Source: Mesocentrotus franciscanus (taxonomy: Eukaryota; Echinodermata; Echinoidea; Camarodonta; Strongylocentrotidae). From it: a stretch of DNA of 64,000 nt. A program made the position numbers and the translations under genes. This document shows positions 56,852 to 64,000 of the stretch, in pieces. The notes beneath the pieces are model-generated. The model searched no databases and was not told the DNA's origin. It was given only the letters and a program-made list of their open reading frames with translations. Location: positions 16,203,658 to 16,267,657 of the forward strand of contig CP137684.1 in NCBI GenBank assembly GCA_037976565.1. The letters run 5' to 3'. Position 1 is the first letter of the stretch. The number at the start of each line of letters is the position of its first letter.

Positions 56852-57890
56852 GAGTAGATCTGGTAAAAATTACTTTACCTCGTGGCACTAATTACGAGCT
56901 CAAAATCAAAAATGTATACATATAAAGTTCCATGCTTCGAGTTATAACCATTAGCGGCGTAGCTAAGGGATCAGCGGGGGGAAGTACCCCACCCCCTCCC
57001 CCTCTCCACGTCCAATTGGGAGGAAAGGGGGAACAAATAATAGGAGGGGAAAGGAGATAAAGACCCCCGCCCCTCCGGACCGTCGCTCTCCAATCGATGG
57101 TTTTTGTTCATTCGAATGTATTCAAAAAGTATGCGGTAACCCCCCTCCTCCCCTCATGGCTCATGGCTAGGCTTAGGGTATACCCCTGTTTCCAGTAATG
57201 CGATGACAATTCACACTCAACTTACCCAATTAAAACACAAAATCTCGTCCTGTACATGTTGTATAACTTTAAGATCATGAAATGCAGTCGCCCCCCGACA
57301 AGTTATTTATTTGATATTTTATCATCCAGGGATGCATGAAGAAATAAAGAAAATTTCTATTATCATTAATGTAATGTGTACCGAGGGATCCGCCACTGCC
57401 TACACTATCCTTGAACTTTTTTGAATACTTTCCAAGTAAAACCCTCGCCCATCACCATGAATTGCTGTAGTCTCTTCTATCCCGACCCCAAGCTGAAAAG
57501 AACCACCACCGTAATATAATTCGTCAACATGCATGGGACATCCAGCCAGTGAAATGAAATCATAGAAGAGTGTGTTTATGGAAGGTTTAATATACCGAAT
57601 AAAAGCCATTCCAACCGTAGGCAGACATTGTTTGCATAACGATATTTACTCTTTACACATTTTACTGTCTGTGAATATTCATCTTTATCTCATTCACGAT
57701 ATGTCAAGAATATTTTTCTTTAATACAACGTTTATTGAATGGCTGTTATTTGCATGCACAATGTTCTTTCCAAAGTTGTTTTGGAGTAACATGGGTCTGC
57801 CTTCAAATAATGTTGAAGAGAAACTAATTTTAATTAAATATTATAAATGTTATGATTTTTTCCTCAGATAGGTTTCAGGGTTTCTGCGAG
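56852..57890. other. Intergenic, nothing recognised
   Basis: A G/C-rich stretch at 56975-57080 of runs of C and G looks like repeat debris. A 99-codon frame at 57572-57871 has a hydrophobic segment but no recognised domain. Confidence 0.4.
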
Positions 57891-57899
57891 CGAGCTACC

Positions 57900-58109
57900 C
57901 TCCCTCTTCCCACCCCCTCTCTCTCTCTCTCTCTTTCTCTCTTGGCATTATTTGCTACCCTTTCCTATTTTTCACTTCACGTATTTCTATCTATCTCCAT
58001 ATTACTCTTTTTTATATGATATATGTGTGTGCGTGTGCGTGTGTATGTCTTCAGTCTGTCTGTTTTAGTCGTTTTCTCTTTTCTTTTTCATTTCTTAGTC
58101 CCTCGATTG

Positions 58110-58149
<40 letters not shown>

Positions 58150-58252
58150 CCTCTTTCTCTCTCCTCCTCTCCATCCCTCTCCCTGCCTCTCCCTTCCTCC
58201 CCTCTCTCACTCTCTCTTCCTCCCCTCCCTCACTCTCTATCTCTCCCCTCCC

Positions 58253-58296
<44 letters not shown>

Positions 58297-58377
58297 CCTC
58301 TTTCTCTCTCCTCCTCTCCATCCCTCTCCCTCCCTCTCCCTTCCTCCCCTCCCTCACTCTCTCTCTTCTCCCCCTCC

Positions 58378-58412
<35 letters not shown>

Positions 58413-58440
58413 TCTGTCACTTTCTCCCCGTCTTTCTGTC
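57900..58440. repeat. Pyrimidine array with 147-bp duplicated unit
   Basis: (CT)n and CCCTC words over ~540 bp. The segment TATCTCCCTCTTTCTCTCTC at 58144 recurs at 58291 with the following ~100 bp. Long Ser/Leu/Pro-rich frames here are artefacts. Confidence 0.9.
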
Positions 58441-58805
58441 TATCATACTGTACATTGTTCGAGTATTTGTATACTATTCTACGCATTGTGGTTGATTATT
58501 TGCAGGGCATGCTTGTTGTAACACATCTTCGGAATATCCAGCTGTTCTTTTGTACAGTGTATTACAGCCAAGGAGAGTCTTATGAAGAATTCAGACCAAG
58601 TATATGACGATAGATCACTAAAAACATTTTCAGCTCAGCATGTGTTTGTGTTTAAAAAGACAACTTTGGTCTATAGTTCCCATTCATCTCCTAGTTGTCG
58701 TTTTTCAATTGTGTTTGTGTGTGTATATGTGTAATTGTGTTTTTACAGACGTGTATCAATCAGATATATCATTATTTACGTCTGGACACCATCCGAAAGA
58801 CGTGA

Positions 58806-58890
58806 TTTGAGTTTCGAACCGGGGTCGCCTGAGCCAGTTTGTAGGCGAAGACAGAGAGCTGACCAAGTGAACGTGCCGCTAGACCGAAAA
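58806..58890 (-). repeat. tRNA-like remnant
   Basis: On the minus strand GGTCTAGCGGCACG (A-box-like) lies 45 bp before CCGGTTCGAAACTC (B-box-like). No full cloverleaf, so SINE head or tRNA pseudogene. Confidence 0.35.
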
Positions 58891-59608
58891 TCAAAACGTT
58901 TTATATAACCACTCTTGTATAGACTTTGGAAACTGATGGGACTTTAACTGATTGGCTAGGGTCTGCGTGACAGACTATATACTTGATATTTCTATATAAA
59001 AAAAAAACACTTGGATAGTGGACCGGTGTTGAACAAGGTGATGTACGTCATAATAGAACAGAATGGGATTTTCCCGCTAAATGTTAAAACAAAGTGACGT
59101 CCCATAACCAGGCAAGAATCATAGAGTGAAATTAGCCGGTAATCAAAAGCATCGAATAACTCACCAAATTTTAGACAATTTTACCCTCAGTCGTCAAATC
59201 CAAATCATTACATCATAGTTTGCTTTTATTCAGCATGTATCGCTCGCCCATTTGTAATCAAATGTATATTTTTAATCGACTTTAATCATTCATTATTAGG
59301 GATAGTATACTACTTGCAATACTACATTTATGCATGGGTATGTAACAGAGCTTTAAAACTATGTTTTAAATGTGTCCAACTAAAATTGCAAGAACGTCTC
59401 CCTTTTCCATTGTATTCACGGGTTCTTTTAATCTTTCCCTTTTTTAAAGCATAATTAAATCCAGTTTGTATCTTAGTTATATTATTATTATTATTAAAGT
59501 AAACCTCACCCCAGGAAATAACTTGAGTTATTCTGAGATATTTATTGTATATTCTTAGCATAATGTACAATTTCTCAAGCACGACATTTTCTTGAAAACG
59601 TGAAGTAC
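58891..59608. other. Intergenic, nothing recognised
   Basis: AT-rich; no gene or bounded repeat seen. Confidence 0.45.
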
Positions 59609-59822
59609 TACTGTAAACGCTGTTATTTACGCGCGATTAATTTTTCGCGCTGAGCGACCCCAAAACATATTCGCTGGTTCGCGTTGCACCCAATTCAGCC
59701 CGATCAAAACACGCATAAGAAGTCATGCTTATATTTTCGAGAGTTCTAAAATTCGCGCTTGCCGATCTTAGCGCGAAATCCGCGAAAATTAATGTACCGC
59801 GAATATTTCCGCGTTTACAGTA
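59609..59822. mobile_element. 214-bp MITE, TACTGTAAACGC termini
   Basis: TACTGTAAACGC...TTATTTACGCG at the left mirrors CGCGAATATTTCCGCGTTTACAGTA at the right (key words CGCG and GTTTACAGTA). The interior is rich in CGCGAA words in both orientations. TA ends suit a Tc1/mariner-type target, by inference. Confidence 0.8.
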
Positions 59823-60059
59823 TATGCGAAGTCGTTTATCAAGTAAATGTTTTCAAATGTATGGATGCTTCCTTTCCACGTGTGTGTGTGTTCCATTGTG
59901 TTCCATTCTTCGGTTAGCGGGCATGAACTGTAACAATAATGCGAGCGATTATTTCTAATGGATTGCTGTACCAAATAAATTGACGGGAATCGTTGCATGA
60001 ATACAGAGCACAATATCAAACAGTCTGTTCTTTGATAAAAGAAAAAAGGTAATAATTTC

Positions 60060-60500
60060 CCCTCTCCCTCCCCTCTCTATTTGTCTGTTTGCATATCAGC
60101 CCCACAACTTTTATCTCTCTCTCTCTCTCTCTCTCTCTTTCTCACTCTTCCCCCTCTCTCTCTCTCTCACTCACTCTTTCTCTCTATCTATCCATCTATC
60201 TATCCATCTGCCTATTATTTATATATTTATCTCGATCTATATATCTATTTCTATATCTATATTTGTATATATCTACCTATTTCTATCTATATATCTACTT
60301 ATCTATACACCCCTCTCTCTCTCTCTCTCTCCCTCTCTCTCTCTCTCTTTCTCTCAATCTTTCTCTCTATCTATCCATCTATCTATCCATCTGCCTATTT
60401 ATTTATTTATATATTTATCTCGATCTATATATCTATTTCTATATCTATATTTGTATATATCTACCTATTTCTATCTATATATCTACTTATATATATATAC

Positions 60501-60549
<49 letters not shown>

Positions 60550-60673
60550 ATCTATCCATCCATCTATCCATCTGCCCATTAATTTATATTTTTTTCTCGA
60601 TCTATATATCTATTTCTATAATTATATTGGTATATATCTACCTATTTCTATCTATATATCTACTTATCTATAC

Positions 60674-60708
<35 letters not shown>

Positions 60709-61075
60709 CCTCCCTCTCTCTCTCTCTCTCACTCTTTCTCTCTATCTATCCATCTATCTATCCATCTGCCTATTAATTTATATATTTATCTCGATCTATA
60801 TATATCTATTTCTATATCTATATTTGTATATATCTACCTATTTCTATCTATATATCGACTTATTTATACACTCTCTTTATCTCTCTTTCTCTCACTCTTT
60901 CTCTCTACCTATCCATCTATTTATCCATCTGCCGATTTATTTATATATATTTTTTTTTATCTCGATCTATATATCTATTTCTATCTATATAGGCCTATCT
61001 ATCGATATATCATCTTGTATCTATTTATATATCTACCTATTTTTTAAATCTATATATCTACTTATCTGTTACTGT
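60060..61075. repeat. Higher-order array: five ~180-bp units of (CT)n plus (TCTA)n
   Basis: Each unit has (CT)n, then TCTATCTATCCATCTATCTA, then a constant segment 'tttatctcgatctatatatc...tatctacctatttctatcta'. The TCTATCTATCCATC anchor occurs near 60184, 60367, 60548, 60742 and 60903. The 231- and 329-codon frames through it are artefacts. Confidence 0.92.
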
Positions 61076-61149
61076 TAGTCTTTTCATGTAATCTATTCAC
61101 CTGTATATCTTTATATTTCTATTTTCCTGGCAGAATAATGATAAGCTCC

Positions 61150-61153
<4 letters not shown>

Positions 61154-61192
<39 letters not shown>
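61154..61192. repeat. (GA)n microsatellite
   Basis: About 19 uninterrupted GA units, opposite strand bias to the flanking CT arrays. Confidence 0.95.
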
Positions 61193-61196
<4 letters not shown>

Positions 61197-61770
61197 ATTC
61201 ATCACACGTGACGAAATTCAGTGGGACAACGTTTTAATCATTCAATGAGATTAAAGAAGTGTCTTCATTACACCTTATGAAAAGAAAAGGAGGGCAATTA
61301 ACTCGCATACCTGTACTCTGCCTGGTACAGAAACATACCGAAGGTATTTATGGAATTCCCCTTATCCCCCATGATCATTCAACACTGCACAGAATAAAAG
61401 GGACTTATGACCATATGATCTCTTGAACAGTCTTCTCTTTTTTTTTAAAATGATAATCATGATATGCACATTTGGCAAATTTGCCTAGAAGCTACAAATA
61501 TTGATTCGCACACAATCATAATTCAGACCCCCCAAACCCGATAATCCCTTTTCTTTTTTCTTTTTTCATTCTTTGATTAGCCCATTTGTCTTTTTGCTTC
61601 TTATATATTATCGTTGAAATATTCTTTATCTATTTGATTAATGTATGTGCTAAGCTATACATGTTCGGACTTGCAGAAGACACGCTTTAGTATACTGAGA
61701 TAGATCTTTTTATTGAAGAAATAACGGAATATAGTTTGGGGGTAAAGTTTCAACGCTCAGGTTCGCAATC
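61193..61770. other. Intergenic, nothing recognised
   Basis: No gene seen. Confidence 0.45.
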
Positions 61771-61772
61771 CT

Positions 61773-61832
61773 CTCATTATCCTCTCTCTCTCTCTCTCTC
61801 TCTCCCTTTCTCTCTTTCTCCCCCTCTCTCTA

Positions 61833-61887
<55 letters not shown>

Positions 61888-62505
61888 CTTTCTCTCTCTC
61901 CCTCTTCTCTATCTCCCCTACCCCTCTCTCTCTCTTTCTTCTCTTTCTCCCCCTCGATCTCTCTCTCTCTCTCTCTCCTCTCTTTCTCTCTCTCCCTCTT
62001 CTCTTTCTCCCCTACCCCCCTCTCTCTCTTTCTTCTCTTTCTCCCCCTCGATCTCTCTCTCTATGTCTCTGTCTCTCCTCTCTGTCTCTGTCTCTTCTCT
62101 CTCTCTCTTCTCTTTCTCTCCCTCCCTCTCTCTTTCTCTACCTCTCTTCTCTCTCCGCCACTCTCCGCCACTCTCTTTCTCCTCTCTCTCTCTTTGTCAC
62201 TTCCTTTGTCCTTGTCTCCGTCTGTCTGTCTCTGTCTCTTTCTCTCACTCCCCCCTCTCTCTCTTCTCTTCCTTCCTCCCCCTCTCTCTCTCTCTCTCTT
62301 CTTTTTCTCCCTCTCTCTCTCTCCTCTCTCTCTGTCTCTCCTCTCTGTCTCTTCTCTCTCTCCGTCTCTTCCCCCTCCCTTTCTCTCTCTCTCTCTCTAC
62401 TCTTTCTCTTTCTCTTCCCCTCCCTGCCTCTCTCTCTCTCTTTCTCACTCTTTCTCTCTCTCTCTTCTCTTTCTCTTCTCCCTCCATCTCTTCTCTTCTA
62501 TTGTT
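61773..62505. repeat. ~730-bp pyrimidine array
   Basis: Almost pure C/T, with a ~95-bp block (CTCTCTTTCTCTCTCTCCCT ... CCCCCTCGATCT) repeated at about 61882 and 61977, and small GT interruptions. The 275-codon Ser/Leu frame is an artefact. Confidence 0.93.
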
Positions 62506-62716
62506 ATTATTATCATCATCTTCATTTCTGCATTCGCTTGTAAGGAATGTAATAAGTGGGTAAAATTATCAAACTTAGCATTGGTAACAAATTCAATCTC
62601 TTCTTATTGCATTTATAAGGTCGGAATAATGTTCTCATTTTTAAGTGGACTTTATTCAGCAATGATTCGATAGGCAATACATTAAGGTGTTGAAATTACC
62701 CTCAAGTTTATATTTG

Positions 62717-63108
62717 AAAATCTTTGCGCTGAGTTCTGGTCATGCGATTGTATTGTGAAAGAAACGGTGTGGAATCGTTCAGAAAAGGTTGATCATGTAG
62801 CATATAAGTATTGATGTGTACTGCAAGGTTCTGGAATCATCATAATGATAAGAAATTTGGCCCAGTCTTAGTAAAATAACAAGCACTGTACACAGAAAGA
62901 TGTATATGGGACTACACAAACATGTGTCATAAAAATCGGGCCTCATTGTTCAGCTGTTACTTGTCATATTTAGAATATGAAGGCATTTGAAGAGCCATGC
63001 TTTTCAGGGAACATTTTTTATCTGATGTTCTTCCACACTTGCACAATAACAATGATAACGCTCACAAATTATTTTTCACCTCTCCCCAAAACTCAACCTT
63101 CTCTTTAA
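62717..63108. mobile_element. 392-bp family F MITE, inverted copy
   Basis: The right end AACTCAACCTTCTCTTTAA is intact; the left end (AAAATCTTTGCGCTGAGTTCTGG) is decayed. The interior matches 17597-17984 on the opposite strand. Confidence 0.8.
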
Positions 63109-63890
63109 ATCTTTAAGAATGACAGAATTTACTTCATATTAATCAGAGCACATAACCTTCACTTTAAGAGCGATAAAGTGAAACAGTGTTAATTGGGAGT
63201 TAATTAAAGGTTAGTGAAAAACCAGACGGGTCAATATTGGGCATGCTAGGGTTACAGATGAATAGAATTACATGTCCCCCCCCCCCTTCCTTTGTGGGGA
63301 AGGAGGGGGTTTCACAAAATTGTTTCGTTTTGCCGATATACAGGTGACGTCACTTTATAATGAATCGACAACTGAATCAGTCAATGGAAGAAAACCGAGC
63401 CCAACAAATTTGAGTGGCCACCATACACAAATATTTATTTTGTAAATAAATCATACGTCTATATTATTGATATAGAATATAGAATTGATGAATGGCGCCT
63501 TTTTAAGATAATTACCCAGTTTTTTTATCCGACAGGTATCAAAACAATAATTTTCCTATGGTCTTCAAGACAATTTACCCTGTGCTACATGTACAATAAT
63601 AAAGATACTTAATCGTGGTTCGTTTGTAAATATCAAGCAGGACTGTTTATTTTCACGAACCTCGAAGCCACAAGATAAGTTGACTCAGTAAACAACTGTT
63701 CGCGTGAAATACCCGGATGTGAAATCTTTACTAAAATCAAGATGATGCTATTAAAGCTAGTCAATAAAGTAATCTTGGGGTAAGAAAAAGGGGCATTTTG
63801 AAAATGTATTGCAACATCGGACCGATGAATGCTATTGCAAAACTAGTAATAAACGAAAAGAAAAAACTATCCTTAACTATAACTCTCCCC
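63109..63890. other. Intergenic, nothing recognised
   Basis: No gene; a C run at 63276-63286 and a TGACGTCA word near 63345. Confidence 0.45.
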
Positions 63891-64000
63891 TTCTCTCTCT
63901 CTCTCTCTCTCTGACTCTTTCTCTCTATAAATATATAACTATACACATATATAACTAAAACTATAACTATAACTAAAATACAACTGTAACTATAACTATT
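63891..64000. repeat. (CT)n then (TATAAC)n-like repeat at window end
   Basis: CT run at 63891-63912 and AACTATAACTATAACTA-type words from about 63945 to the window edge. Confidence 0.85.

Noticed and set aside
60081..61078. 231- and 329-codon plus-strand frames
   Set aside because: They are Ser/Leu/Ile/Tyr repeats read from (CT)n and (TCTA)n arrays with no domain.
61736..62563. 275-codon plus-strand frame
   Set aside because: Translation of a pyrimidine simple repeat.

Overview
This is a window of animal nuclear DNA. It holds one spliced gene, two tRNA genes and a very dense set of non-coding repeats. It has introns with consensus GT/AG borders, metazoan-type PNT and ETS domains, Pol III tRNA genes, tRNA-derived SINEs, several non-LTR retrotransposon fragments and many short foldback transposons. 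The repeat style (termini such as GGGCCCTGTTTCATAAA, and foldback elements reading 'TTGAGTTCTGG') resembles what I know of echinoderm, especially sea urchin, genomes. That placement is an inference, not something the sequence proves. Two 500-base N runs (8401-8900 and 28586-29085) are assembly gaps.

Layout. 1-8400: repeats, a pair of identical tRNA-Lys(UUU) genes (3427-3499 and 3799-3871) and a small CpG-rich patch near 7.0-7.2 kb. 8901-23591: an ETS-family transcription factor on the + strand. Seven coding exons are visible and the 5' end is lost in the first gap. The order is a Gln/Pro-rich N-terminus, a Pointed (PNT/SAM) domain, an acidic linker with a VKEE motif and a basic patch, then a C-terminal ETS DNA-binding domain. 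The visible exons give 511 codons if joined. The last intron (about 7.2 kb) is full of repeats and has a splice-phase problem that suggests a missed exon or an unusual acceptor. 23592-26900: probable 3' UTR and flank. 26930-28585: tetranucleotide and trinucleotide arrays ending at the second gap. 29086-46900: gene-poor DNA with one regulatory-looking patch near 40.4-41.1 kb and a purine-only minisatellite at 44.1-44.75 kb. 47140-49705: a graveyard of LINE fragments, one interrupted by another, followed directly by a 53-bp satellite. 50208-56851: an almost continuous nest of SINEs and foldback elements. 57900-64000: very long pyrimidine-rich arrays with higher-order units, plus two more foldback elements.

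I found no bacterial-type system, CRISPR array, intact transposase or intact reverse transcriptase. The most notable signals are: (1) a group of otherwise unlike foldback elements that all begin and end with TTAA-AG; (2) two nested insertions whose empty sites can be rebuilt exactly; (3) the divergent ETS domain and its phase anomaly; (4) a satellite and another element built from short palindromes.
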